Part shown: one piece after another, positions 35,031-46,520 of the stretch
How positions within the stretch are numbered: the first letter of the stretch is position 1
Layout: every line of letters begins with the position of its first letter
Assembly (NCBI GenBank): GCA_050084985.1
Contig: JBITNC010000001.1
Coordinates: 52,948,001 to 53,012,000, forward strand
Reading direction: 5' to 3'
Length of the DNA stretch: 64,000 nt
Source: Nageia nagi
Taxonomy: Eukaryota > Pinophyta
Made by a program: the position numbers and the translations under genes
The notes under the pieces: model-generated
What the model was told of the DNA's origin: nothing
The model's database searches: none
What the model saw: the letters and a program-made list of their open reading frames with translations, nothing else

Positions 35031-36400
35031 TTAACCACCGAAATTACTACATGCCAAACATTTTATCGCTAGCCTCCACATCATGCAACACAAGTAAAGA
35101 ATTCCATGTACTACGCAACATTTGCATCAACAACATTAAGAAATTACTACATAGATTTTGAACAACATTAAAAAATAAAGCTTTCAACAATAAACATTGT
35201 CTATTTATACCATTATTTAACAACATTTTAAATGAAATATGGTTTTATTTATACCTCAAAGCATGCAACATGTCATGGTTGATGCAAACTTAGGCAGTAG
35301 ATAATAGAATGAATCCATACAAAACAACTGCACAAAAAAGAGGGCTCTAAATTTTCCTGTATCACTATGCAAAAAGAGTAATAAATGTGACAAGAGAAGC
35401 ACTTTTTATCATCAGCCTCCACATCATGCTACAAACTTTTGTGCAAAATCTGCAACAAAATAAAGAAATTACTATATAGATTTTGGGCCTAAATGGCCGA
35501 TGGAAAAATATCTGTATGATAATAAATGATTCCAAACAAAATGACTGCACAAGATGAAATCATTTAACAACACTTTTTGAAAAAAATTAAATAAATATAA
35601 CAAAAGTACTTTTATCACTAGCCTCCACATCTTGCAACTCAAAACTTGCAAAATCTGCATCAACAAAATAAAGAAATTACTACATAGACTTTGGGCCTAA
35701 ATTACTAATGCAAAAATAGGCATAAGATAATAGAATCATTCCAAAACAAAATAATCACACAAAATGAAATCATTCAACACCACCACTTTTTGAAAAAAAA
35801 AATGAAATAAATGTGACAAGAGAAGCACTTTTTATCAATAGCTTCCACATCATGCAACACAATGCTTCCAAAATCTACATCAAGAAAATAAAGAAAGTAC
35901 TACATAGATTTTGGACCTAAATGGTTGATGCAAAAATAAGCATAAGACAGTAGAATGATTCCAAACAAAATGACTACACAAAATAAAATCATTTAATAAC
36001 ATTTTTAGAAAAAAACAAAATAAATGTGATGAGGGAAGTTTTATTACCAGCTTCCACATCATGCAACATAATACTTGAAAAATCTACATCAATAAAATAT
36101 AGAAATTACTACATAGATTTTGGGCCTAAATCGCTGATGCAAAAATAGGCATAAGTTAATAGAATGATTCCAAACAACATGACTGCACAAAATGAAATCA
36201 TTTAATAACAACATTTTTTGAAAAAAAAAAGAAATAAATGTGACAAGAGAAGCACTTTTTATCACTAGCCTCCACATTACACAACGCAATACTTGCAAAA
36301 TCTACATCAACAAAATTAAAACAATTACTACATAGATTTTGGGCATAAATGGCTAATGTAAAAATACACATAAGATAATCTACTTTTGAACTTGAAAATC
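35031..36400. repeat. Satellite-like tandem array, about 213-bp unit
   Basis: The anchor AGC(C/T)TCCACATCATGCAAC occurs at 35414, 35620, 35840, 36049 and 36267 (spacings 206, 220, 209, 218). A diverged first copy sits at 35071. Each unit also carries AAGAAATTACTACATAGATT, GATTCCAAACAAAATGACTG and TGACAAGAGAAGCACTTTTT. Five fairly complete units plus edges are present. The short minus-strand open frames repeating here are by-products of the array. Confidence 0.9.
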
Positions 36401-36567
36401 AATTCAACTTTTTGATTTGGTGTTCTCAACAATTTTTGTAATGATTAAATTCAGCAATATTATGTTGAATGAATTGATTAAAACTTCAACAAAGTTGAGT
36501 TCACATAGTACTAAGGTCCTAGAAATAAGTAGAGAGATAGGAGGTTTTACTTGAGACTTCAACAGGA

Positions 36568-38466
36568 GTGAAACTTGATAAGAGGAGTCCCACTTCTAGT
36601 TTGGATGGCATCACTCCTTTTGAAGCATGGTATGATAAAAAGCCAAATGTAAATCACTTTAAGTTGTTTGGTTGCATGGGTTTTGTGCATGTTTCAAAGG
36701 AGCATAGACAAAAATTAGAACCAAAGAATGAGCCTTGTATATTCATTAGTTATTCTGAAAAATGCAAAGAATATAGACTTTACAATCCTAAGTCTCACAA
36801 ACTTGATGTTTCAAGGGAAGTTATTGTTGATGAAAGGGGAGCATGGGGTCATCAAAAACAACTTGTTGATGGCGGTTCCTTTGATGAGAGCTCTCCAAAT
36901 GTGCAGCCCACAGTTTAGCCCAGCCAAGGAAATGTGCAATCCAAGGTGCAAAACAGTCCACAAAAGCCTATTAGTATAGCCCCATGTTGCTCCATGTGAT
37001 AGTGATGCTTCCTAAAATGATGTTGGTATGATGAAAGGTAAAAGAACATTTAGAAATCATCCTTCCTCACAAATGTTAGATCAGAATTTTGCAAGAACCA
37101 TAACAAGGTCACAAGCTTTGCTTTGATGACTAGTGTTGATTTAGAGCCATCTTGTTTTGAAAATGCATGCACTAATGATGTGTGGTTGAAGGCTATGGAA
37201 GACGAAATGCACTTCATAAAGAAGAATGACACATACGAGCTAGTTGAGCTTGCAAAAGGGAAAAAGGTTTTAGGCTCTAAATGGGTCTAAAAAACCAAGT
37301 ACAATGCTGATGGGACTATTGAGAAGTACAAGGCTAGACTTGTGGCCAAGGGCTTCACTCAAAGATATGAGATTGACTATGAGGAGACCTTTGCTCCGGT
37401 GGCTAGAAAAGAAATAGTAAGTATGGTTCACTCCATTGCAGCTCACAAAGGTTGTAAGATACAACACTTGCATGTCAAGAGTGCATTCTTGAATGGATAC
37501 CTTGATGAAGAGTTTGTGCAACAACCCCAAGGATTTGAGATAAAAGGTAAAGAGCATCATGTTTATAAGTTGAAGATGGCCTTATGTGACCTAAAGCAAG
37601 CCCCAAGGGCTTGGTACTCAGATCTTATTTACATGGGGAGCAATTCTAAAATGAATGATGCTTTCAAGAGTTCCATGATGCAAGAATTTGAAATGAAGGA
37701 CCTAGGCCTTAAGCACTACTTTGTTGGTTTGGAGGTATTTCATGATGATAGTCAAATTTTTATTTCTCAAACCATGTATGCGAATGATTTGTTGCTCAAG
37801 TTTGGTATAGAGAATTGTATGCTAAACCCATTACCTGTGGAGAATCATTGACCAAAGAAGATGGATTTGCTAGAGTTGATGTGCACACCTATAGGAGCAT
37901 GCTGGGAAGCTTGATGTTCCAAAAAGATCTTAAGATATGTAAAAGGAACTCTAAACTTTGGTATCCATTACCTCAAAAACGAAAATGTAAAACTTGTTGG
38001 ATATAGTGATTCTAATTGGGGGAACAATATAGATGATAGGAAGTTAACTTCGGGGCATTGTTTTAGTCCTGGATCAGGTCTTGTCACTTTGTCTTCAAGA
38101 AAGCAAACTATTATTGCACTTTCCTCCAATGAAGCATAGTACATTGCCATCATAAGTGCAAGTGCCCAAGCCTTGTGGTAACAAAAGGTCCTAGAAGAGA
38201 TTGGAGAAAGACAAGTTGGCCCCATTAACTTGTTTTGTGATAGGCTTAGTGCCATATAGTTGGCCAAAAACCTTGTACACCACAACAGATCCAAGCATTT
38301 TGACATGAAGTACTACATCAAAGACATGGTAAAGAAGAAGGTTGTAGAGTTGCATCATTGCAAAAGTGAAGACAATTTTGCAGATCTTTTCGCTAAGGGG
38401 GTTGTTAAGACTCGGTTTGTGAAGCTAAGAGACTTCTTGGTCAATCCTCTCACCTTCAAGGGGGAG
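36568..38466 (+). pseudogene. Ty1/copia integrase end, RT and RNase H, internally deleted
   Basis: The plus-strand reading opens in the integrase C-terminus (DGITPFEAWYDKKPNVNHFK, HKLDVSREVIVDE). It passes into RT (VLGSKWV, then YKARLVAKGFTQRYEIDYEE, HVKSAFLNGYLDEEFVQQP, LKQAPRAWY at about 37600-37620). It then jumps straight to DLIYMGSNSKMND, so the block with the YVDD catalytic motif is deleted. A second deletion follows SMLGSLMF (about 37905-37925). RNase H resumes at GYSDSNWG (about 38000) and runs to ADLFAKGVVKTRFVKLRDFL, ending near 38490. Gag, protease and most of integrase are absent. AAGGGGGAG near 38458-38466 is its polypurine tract. Confidence 0.85.
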
Positions 38467-38468
38467 TA

Positions 38469-38960
38469 TGTTGGAGTTTCAGTGGGCTAAGTTGAAGACA
38501 TCATCAAGTTCTTAAGATTGTTTAGAAATATGGTTTCTCATAGCGTTTCATTGTGGAAACACTGCCACATTCCAGAAATGCCCATGCATTTCTGTTGATT
38601 GTGCATTTTGTACTAAGCATTGTCACGTTTCTCAAATGATAGCGCGTTTCTCTATCTCAAGCGCATTTCTTGGGCAATTTTTTACGATTACGACACTTAT
38701 GATTTTTTGCTTTGTTTTTCTTACTTCCACTACTTCTTAGCTTCTATTACTTCGTGGGATTGATGTTATATTCCCCCACAACATGTAAATTCCTTTTAGT
38801 ATTTGTGATACAATTTAGTGGTGTTTTTAGTGATAGTCCATTGCACTTATCTCTTGGTTTGTAACAGCCCATGAAGCTTGATTCCAACATCTCCTTCATG
38901 GCTCTATATATTGGACTAAGAATTGTCAATGAATCAGATTGTCTTGTGCTCAATTTGTCT
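38469..38960 (+). repeat. Candidate 3' LTR of the preceding copia remnant
   Basis: TGTTGGAGTTTCAG starts two bases after the polypurine tract, as expected for an LTR. The segment contains AGCGCGTTTC/AGCGTTTCA words and a CTATATATTGG TATA-like site near 38905. No second copy is in the window, so the right end (about 38,950-39,000) is a guess. Confidence 0.5.
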
Positions 38961-39049
38961 TAGTAGCAGGACTTGTGCCCCTAGTTGGTATAGTTGGCCA
39001 ATCACCTTTGTTCATTAGTTTTATTTCACCCTCTAATATCCTAACTTCT

Positions 39050-40692
39050 ATAATTTTTGCTGGCGCTATAGCTTGGTTGAAAGTCTTATGTTGTTAGATT
39101 TGTAGGGTGGAGGCAATCTGTTTCCCGCAAATATGAGAAAACATCTTAACCAGTTCAATGTTCGAAAGGGTGAATGGCAGATCGTTTGTGACTATTCTCC
39201 ATCAAGAAATATAATCATGAATGGCTCGTCTTCTTATTATTTCAAGGTGTATAAATCAGTGAGCAAACTCTTCCTTCTAATGTTTATGGAGTAATGTTCT
39301 ACGAAAAGCTCAACCAATTGTTTAGAGGTATGGATGCTATAATGGGATAGGTTGTTAAACCAGTCTACAGCTTCTTCCCACCACCCCACTGATATAGGAA
39401 AAGTAAGGAGTAGGCGGGGTTCATCAGTGGGAATGAGGTGACACAAACTTTTAAAAGTTTGTAAATGTTCCATAGGGTCTTCTTTGCCCCTTGAATTGTT
39501 CAAATTTAGGGATCTTGAACATGTATGGATAATCAAGTACAAGGACAGATGGATGAATAAGTTCCTTGCATATTTGGTCGTACAAGGGTTTGTTGTACCC
39601 CATTCATTCAAACTCCAGGCTTTTGAGCTTTTGAAGGATCGCAGGATCTATCTCAGCATAGGTTGGTTTCGGGGAATGGATGGGAGGTGCATGTTGGGGA
39701 GTTGGTTGTGTTTGATAAGCACTTGGTGTTTGATACATTGGATAAAATTGATAAGTTGGTGGTGATTGACATCCTCCTTGAGTCTTTTGATGAACAGGTG
39801 GTGCTAAAGGAGGTTGAGGTTGACAGCCCACCTGTGTATGATAGATCAAGACTGATTGTGCAGGTGGTAAGGGTTGTGGTTTTTGTTGGTATTGATAGTG
39901 GGTATATGTTGGTGGTTGATGATAGGGTTAATATGAGAATTGTGGTGGAGGTGAAGGTACCGACAGTAAGGATTGATACTGATATATATTGGTGAGGGTT
40001 GTTCAAGCAATGGTTCGTGAAGAGGTGTATAAGAGTTTGCATGTTGTTGCGACAGTGATTATGTTTGAACCTTTGCTTGTGAATAGATAGTAGCATGATT
40101 TGGAGGAATTGTTCTAGAAGAAGAATGATGATGAGATTATCGTAGCCAGGATGTTGGAAGAAGGTGACATGTGGGAAGGAAATGGTGTTGTCATATGTGA
40201 TGTGCTAGACCACGGAGCTAGCAGGAATACTTCAAACGAAGGAACAAGTGTAGAGGGAGTATAAGATGGATCATGCCCTAAGGCAGTGGAGATGGGAGGA
40301 TCAAAAGGGGTTTGGAATGTCCATGCCCCTGGAAGATTGGGTTGGCGAACGGGGACGTGATATTCAGGTGAGCCTGACTATGCTGTGCCCGGGTAGCAGA
40401 AACAATGAAGGAATGTGGATGAGAAGATGATAACGAAATGTGAGAAAGGTCCTCACGAGGTTTGGGCGAAGAATAGGGCCTTTATTCTTGTGGTGTAAGA
40501 TACGTATTTGAAAAGGGGTGACGTAAAGTGTAAACTATGTGCTCCCTCTGATAGATCAACGTCATCAGACTCCTCAAGATGGTCACCATTCTGCAGTTGG
40601 GTCTCAATGCGCAATAAGGGGATGATGGTGGCGGTATGGGGGGAAATCAATAGTGCGAGAGATGGGTGGAAGCTCTTGGTTGACATAACCAA
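39050..40692 (-). pseudogene. Ty3/gypsy gag remnant
   Basis: On the minus strand, 40692-40453 is a weak N-terminal frame. 40100-39604 is rich in Pro and Gln (QTPSAYQTQPTPQHAPPIHS). 39611-39237 gives the Retrotrans_gag core: EDPMEHLQTFKSLC, DWFNNLS, then SKQLVELFVEHYSINIRRKS. The reading includes frame changes between pieces. No pol follows on the left, where the copia LTR lies, so it is a 5' fragment. Confidence 0.75.
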
Positions 40693-42408
40693 GAGGATCC
40701 ATGATGTCTATAGCGTAAAACTGGTGTATAAACAGTGAGATGTAATGAAAGTGCTAAAGCGGAAGATAAATCAAAGATGAAACTTGCCTTTTCAATGAAA
40801 TAAAGTTAAACACACAACTAAAAGATTCTGTGCAAAACAGAGAACAAACAGAAATAGAAAACAAATATAAAGTGGTGTTGCTGATCAACAGAATCTGTGC
40901 AGGTCTGGAACTGACGTCTGTCTTAATGGAAAAGTTGTTCGTACATTATGTAGACCAAGAAGGCGTCCATACGATCTGAAGATCGTCATAATTTTGGGAA
41001 TCTGAGAGTTGCAGAACCTCTGTAAAAAGCCTGATTATCTTCTGTTTCTGAGTTTTACTGTAAATTTCTGCTTCTGTGTTTGATTTTGTTCACTTTTGGC
41101 TAATCACTATAAAACAAGGATGATAGTGTTGCTTGTGATTTTGTGATTTCGTTTTCTGTGTTTTCTACTCTCTAAAAACTAAGGGTACGATTGACTGAGT
41201 GACACTACTAGAAGATATCTATGGTGGTGAGTGGCTTTAGGTGACTCAGTTCCCCTGATGTTACTGAACATCAAGAGTGATACTGGGCATGTAAGAAAGG
41301 CTAACTATCAATGAGTTGACACATGCAATGCTTCCACATCACCGCACGCTAGCTATCAGTATTCGACTCTTACTTTGTAGGACAACGTTTTGGGATATTA
41401 TTTGGCTAAATAAAGGGGCAATCAACTTGGTTGGGGCATTAAATCCAACTCAACTGATTGATACCTAATGGTTGGTGATGAAATCCAACGTCACTAAGCT
41501 TTTTTAATATGTGCGACGATAAAAGTGAGTAAGCTACTTTGCTTTTCATTTTTGTTTTTGATGTTATAATCTATAAAACAATAAATGCCAAACTAAATAA
41601 AAGCCTAATCTTACTAATGCACATACAAGTCTATCCTAGGATGGAAGAATTCTTTAAGCTTACTAATGCAACCTAGAGAATTTGATAAAGAAGACAAGTG
41701 ACTAAATGCTCTTTCCGTTATCTTATTGAAGGCAAGCCACACAAACTAAATGAAAACTTCTAGGTATGATGATTTTAAGCAAACAACTAATGACACTTCC
41801 CTAAGGTCTTGCGCTTGTTGTATTCTCGCTCAGATTTCTGGGAAGTGTTGAAAGTTGATGTTTACAGTCTCACAGAAGGTCGTTCGGACATTCTGTATCT
41901 GTGTAGGTCGTTGCAACAACTTGGAGACAGGTTGGAGACTGTAAAAGTATGAACTGGACTAGTCTGTGTACTGGTGTTGATAGGCTCCTGTAGCATTAAT
42001 CAGCAAGTTAATGTTCTGAGAGAATAATATTACATGCAAAATGAAACATAAAAGGGTGATATCAACAACTTAATATAAATACTTACTAAGAACGAAATAC
42101 AAGTTGAAAAACTTAATAAAATAACTAAAGGAAAATTTAAAGAACTATAAAACAGTAAATTATTGTTGTTGCTTGATTGTTTTGATTATTGATATGTCGA
42201 TTGTTAGATTGGAAACACAAGTAAGACACTTAAGTCATATGAAAGGTTCTATATATGAAAAACTAGAAAAGAGACTAAGGTGTTTATTTGGCATATTGTG
42301 AAGTGTTCCAATGAATAATACAACATTATGGTTGAATAAATCTTCACTTGCAAACAATTAAGCAATAATATAAGCCAAACAGAATTTAGTTCATATACCA
42401 GGCTAGAT
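40693..42408. other. Probable leader/LTR-like sequence, no gene
   Basis: Upstream (minus strand) of the gag remnant, so it could hold that element's leader and LTR. Two places share related words (GTCTGGAACTGACGTCTGTC near 40905 and GGTCGTTCGGACATTCTGT near 41878). I could not pair termini. Confidence 0.35.
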
Positions 42409-43030
42409 ATGTGCTATGTTGTTAGCTATAATTCTAGGTTTATGCATGATCCTAAAAAAGCACATTGGACATCGGCTAAGCATGTGTTTAGATACATCTG
42501 TGGTACTAATAGATATGGCCTGAAGTACAACAATCATGTTAAATTCTTTACTGGAGACACAGATGCAAATTATGGAGGATCCTTCGATGATAGAAGATCA
42601 ACAATTAAATATGTGTTCTTCCTTGGATCTAGACCGATTTCTTGGGGTAGCAAGAAACAAAATATCACATCAAAATCTACCAGAAAGTGGAAGTACCATG
42701 CTACTGCAAATGATGTTTGGGAGTTGGTATGGTTATATCGCATTTTGGCAAATATTGGAATATCCTAGAGTCAACCTACCATTCTGCACTACGACAATCA
42801 GAGTGTACTGAAAATGTTTCGCAATCCTCTTTTTCATGCGCACAAAACATATTGAGATACAAGGGCACTTCATTCACGATCATGTTTCACTACACAACAT
42901 TCAACTTCATTACATTTCCACAAAAAACCAAGTTGCAGATGTTTTCACTGAATCTCTTGATTGTGGAAAGTTTGAATACTTTCGACATTTCCTCTCATGT
43001 TCTTTGAAGACCTAATGTATTATGGAGGGG
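42409..43030 (+). pseudogene. Ty1/copia RNase H remnant
   Basis: The plus strand reads KKAHWTSAKHVFRYICGTNR, DANYGGSFDDRRSTIKYVFF and GSRPISWGSKKQ (42445-42660), then a decayed tail with YDNQSVLKMFRNPLFH (about 42790-42840). The wording is close to element A at 3.7-3.95 kb, so both belong to one family. It is followed by GGAGGGG (43024-43030) as a possible polypurine tract and TGTTAGGACA at 43033 as a possible LTR start. Upstream RT is missing. Confidence 0.8.
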
Positions 43031-43032
43031 TA

Positions 43033-43499
43033 TGTTAGGACAATAATATATTAAAGACAAATTATATGTTAGAATATTATAGAATAGTAGTTAATTATAT
43101 AAGTGTGTTATTTTTAGTGCATAAGGTCACTTCCTCTCAAGCACAGCTCCCACCCCTGCGTGACGCCACCTCCCTCCCTTGCACATGCTCTTGTGAGCCC
43201 CACGATCCATCCTTACACACCTTCGCAGACCTCGTAATCCATTCCTGCATGCCCCAGTGGGCCTCTCGATACCTCCCCGAATGACCCCAATGGGCCCCCA
43301 CAATCCATTCCTACATGCCCCAATGCGAAACAACCCTTTCCTCTTATATTTATACCACGAAATTATGTTTTTGCAAACCCTAGTCGGCCATATTGAGGAG
43401 AAGTTCAATATGAGTCGTCCGGGTGGGTGACCTAGGGATTTGTGTGGCCTTGGAATTCGGAATTTCGAGCTTGGTGCCAGACGTGGAGGAGAGAAGACA
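43033..43499 (+). repeat. Possible LTR/leader sequence after the RNase H remnant
   Basis: Starts TGTTAGGACA just after a purine run. A stretch near 43472 reads TGGTGCCAGACGTGGAG, which looks like a diverged tRNA-Lys-type primer site. That would be unusual next to a copia RNase H and may be coincidence or a different element. Boundaries are not established. Confidence 0.3.
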
Positions 43500-43813
43500 C
43501 TTCCAAGGTAGGTGCATGCCCAAAAAAGACAAGATTTTGTCTTTTAGGATCATGTGCTCAACTTGGAGGGTCTTGTCCTTTGCATGCATGCCATCTTGAC
43601 CCTTCAACTTGTCCACTTTGACCTTGCATCATTCGGATTTGTCTTTTCTAGTGCTCGGGGTTGCCAAATTTCCACTTTGAACCTCTCCAAGACTCCTCAT
43701 AGGCCAGGCGCATGCTCCCAAAAGACAAGATTTTGTCTTTTCGAAGCATGCATCCAACTCTCCAATCCAATCATGCCAACTTGAGTGCATGTGATTTTGT
43801 CTTTTTGAGGTAT
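43500..43813. repeat. Palindromic minisatellite, left part
   Basis: Units contain AAGACAAGATTTTGTCTTTT flanked by GCGCATG/CATGCGC-like arms (near 43524, 43719 and 43790). The array was split by the copia insertion and continues at 52588-53080. Confidence 0.8.
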
Positions 43814-43818
43814 GCGCT

Positions 43819-44326
43819 TGTTAGAATTTGTAATGAAATATTGTGAATATCTAGACTCCTTGTAAATTCAATTAATCACTTAAGGGTATGTAGATACCTT
43901 AAATGATTAATAGAATTCTTTAATGTATAGACTTTGACTTTACCAAAGGAGTTAGTTGGTAGGTTGAAGTTTGGTGGTACATTTAATGTAACCCTAACCT
44001 TACCCTTGGGTTAAAGGAAGGTTAGGGAGGTGCTCTCAACCTATAAATAGAGGGCCTCTCCTCATGTAAACATATCTAAGTTTTGAGTAAGATTACTCTA
44101 CTTGGTTGTGTAGGAGAGAGCTAGAGAATAGTTGTAAGAGAGACATAGATTTGAGAATAAGAGGACTAGTTGTGGATGTACTCCCAAGGAGGGAGGAACC
44201 ACATTATATTGGTGTCATATTGTGTGAATGATGTTCTTAGAATTATAGATGTGTTATCTTGTGTACACTTGAGTTTCCTAGTCTAAGGTCCTAGAGGATT
44301 TGTTTAGATCTAGTTCAAATCCTTCA
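43819..44326 (+). repeat. 5' LTR of the full-length copia (508 bp)
   Basis: TGTTAGAATTTG...AAATCCTTCA. TATAAATAG at 44042-44050 is a good TATA box, so the R region would begin roughly 30 bases downstream. One difference from the 3' LTR. Confidence 0.97.
44042..44050 (+). promoter_or_regulatory. LTR TATA box
   Basis: TATAAATAG followed by AGGGCCTCTC. It is conserved in the 3' LTR and in the third LTR copy at about 63465. Confidence 0.75.
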
Positions 44327-44328
44327 AT

Positions 44329-44340
44329 TGGTATCAGAGC
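44329..44340 (+). other. Primer-binding site, tRNA-Met
   Basis: TGGTATCAGAGC, two bases after the LTR. It is complementary to the 3' end of plant initiator tRNA-Met, as in most plant copia elements. Confidence 0.95.
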
Positions 44341-44797
44341 AAGGTTGAGGAAGCTCTTTTGGTGTGGAAGCTACATCTTGGAAGTGCTTCATCCTTCTCA
44401 ACTTTGGAGATCTTCATTCTTCATTGTGAGGTAAAAGGTTTGCAAAGGTATAACCTTCTATCCTTCTTTAACAAAGTTCATTATGATACTAATCTTTTGT
44501 ATGATTATGCTAGCTCAATGTCTTAGTAATACCATAATATATTTTTGCTATTCTCTTCTTACTAACAAATTTTTATGTTAGTAATCTATTTTTAATGTAC
44601 AAAGAAAATTTTTTTCTTTTGAGCAAAAATATATTATGCTAACATCTTGTTGAAAAGATTGTTTGCAAAGTCTTTTGTGAACAATATCAAAAAAAAGGGA
44701 GGAAGGTGCAATTTTTTTTTACATATTTTATTGTTGAAATAAAGAGGAGGACAATTTTAAGGGGCACACTCCTATATTTAAAGGTTCAAATTATCTA

Positions 44798-44960
44798 TAT
44801 CTATATATATATATATATTTTGATTTTGTTTAAAACATAATCACAATATATATATTTTATGTTTAATTTTGTTTACACTAATTAAAACAAAATTATATAT
44901 ATATATATATTTCTAATTTTGTTTTAACTTTGTTTAAAACAAATTATATATATATATTTT
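44798..44960. repeat. Cluster of short (TA)n microsatellites
   Basis: Runs of TATATATATA at about 44803-44818, 44895-44910 and 44945-44957, separated by TTTTGTTTAAAA-type spacers, inside the copia leader. Confidence 0.8.
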
Positions 44961-45082
44961 TAAATCTATTTAAAATAACAAAATATATGTATATTTTTAA
45001 ATTTTACATCTGTTTCAAATGTAATTAACAAAAATATATGTATATTTTTTATTATTTTCAAATCGTTTAAAATTAAATCAAA

Positions 45083-45330
45083 CGGGGGTCAAATTTTTTA
45101 AAAACACGCGGGGGCATTCCCCCGCGCGCGCGCGCGGCCACCTCCCACGGCGCGGCCACCGCGCGGCCGCCTCCCATCCGCCGTTGCTCTCCTGCCCACG
45201 TCCCACACGAGGTCCTCCGCGCGCGCTCACCACCGCCCCCGCGCTGTGAGCGGCCACCTCCCACTCTGCGCCCACCGCGCGGCCCCTGGCGGCTCCGTCG
45301 CACCACGCTCCTCCCGTGCCTGCTCATGAT
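45083..45330. other. CpG-rich block inside the copia leader
   Basis: About 250 bp packed with GCGCGCGG, GCGGCCACC and CCGCGCGGC words, in otherwise A/T-rich DNA. GCGGCCACCTCCCA occurs near 45135 and again near 45250. The minus strand is open for 85 codons with Arg/Gly-rich content, most likely a by-product of composition. No protein family is recognised. Confidence 0.75.
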
Positions 45331-46284
45331 CTGTAGGCTACTCCCGACGTGGCTTTCCTCGACAGTTGCAGTTGGCGAACCAGATCATTTTCCTTTTTTT
45401 TTCACGTCGTCACAGCATGATCACCACAGGGAGATTTGGCACAGGGTTTCTACATACACGCCAGCCTCCTTCAAACCGGATTTCTGTCCCCTGTTGTAGT
45501 TGTGAATGCCATAACAGACATGCAATGATCGTAGCAAATGCACAAACCTGACTCTCTAACTAGCAGTCTTCTCCTCCCTCTCCTCCTAAGCTCCTCCTCT
45601 CTGGTCAGCCTCCTGCACAAGTCTCCCCTTCCTCTTTTCCCAACACCTCCCTTGGATGTCTTCTAAGCCTCCATATCGGTCATCCTCCTTCCCTGGTCAA
45701 GGTTGATGGCTACCACAACCTTGCAAGTCTTCCAAGTCACCTTAAATGCCTTAGTTTTGTTTTTTGACCACCTACATATTTTCCCTTCCAAAAAGCCACG
45801 TGTCTTTTTTGTGGAAAGAACAAGGGGGGGTCATATTTTACACCTACTAAGCATTTAATGATTATTGACTTAGGTATTTTTTTTAGTTCATAAGGTAGAC
45901 AAAGCCTTCCAAAGCATTTAAACATTGGGGTATGGGTCTCCTATTACAACTTGCACACATACTTCTTAGGCATTTAATTTTTTACAAGTCAATTGCTCCC
46001 ATTAAATGCACTTAGGAGTACTTAAAATAATTTCTTATTTTCTCCTCAAAATTAAATGCTTAATTCAATAAAGGTGCACATGCATAGTAATTTAGTCTAA
46101 AGTATGCTATTTTTTAAGTAACTAAGGGACTTTTTTTACTTAAAATACATCACTTCTAAGACAAGTCTTAGCATACAAGTTGGTTCTCTAGGGATAAAAC
46201 TTTAAGTAACAAAGGGGGGGCCTTGGTATAAATTTTTTACTTAAATTTTATCTAGATGCATGTATCTTATTTGAAGACTAAATC

Positions 46285-46520
46285 ATGCTTAGGACCTAAA
46301 TTTTTAATGCATGCTACATGCTTACTTAAATTTCAAGTCATGATAGAATGCATGTTATAAGTATGCTTAGGACTTAAATTTGTAATGCATGATGCATGCT
46401 TACTTAAATTTTAAGTCATGATAGAATGCATGTTATAAGTATGCTTAGGACTTAAATTTTTAATGCATGATGCATGCTTACTTAAATTTTTAAGTCATGA
46501 TACAATGCATGTTATGAATT
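46285..46520. repeat. 78-bp tandem repeat, three copies, in the copia leader
   Basis: Units start at 46285, 46363 and 46441 with ATGCTTAGGAC(C/T)TAAATTT. They continue AATGCATG(C/A)T(A/G)CATGC and end AGAATGCATGTTAT. Copies 2 and 3 are almost identical. Each unit holds ATGCAT/GCATGC palindromes. Confidence 0.9.

Noticed and set aside
35365-36298. Several similar minus-strand small frames suggesting a small-protein family
   Set aside because: They repeat because they lie in the 213-bp satellite. No conserved start or stop and no selection signal.
35031-36400. CRISPR-like regular repeats
   Set aside because: Units are contiguous, about 213 bp and diverged, without unique spacers. The window is plant nuclear DNA.
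39663-39995. 110-codon plus-strand frame rich in Val and Asp
   Set aside because: It is antisense to the Pro/Gln-rich part of a gypsy gag on the minus strand, so a shadow frame.
43472-43488. tRNA-Lys-type primer site starting a pararetrovirus or gypsy element
   Set aside because: Only an approximate match. No gag, coat protein or RT follows, and the palindromic minisatellite starts right after. Mentioned only as a weak possibility.
45073-45327. 85-codon Arg/Gly-rich open frame on the minus strand in the CpG-rich block
   Set aside because: Explained by G/C composition depleting stop codons. No family, no start context, and antisense to a retrotransposon leader.
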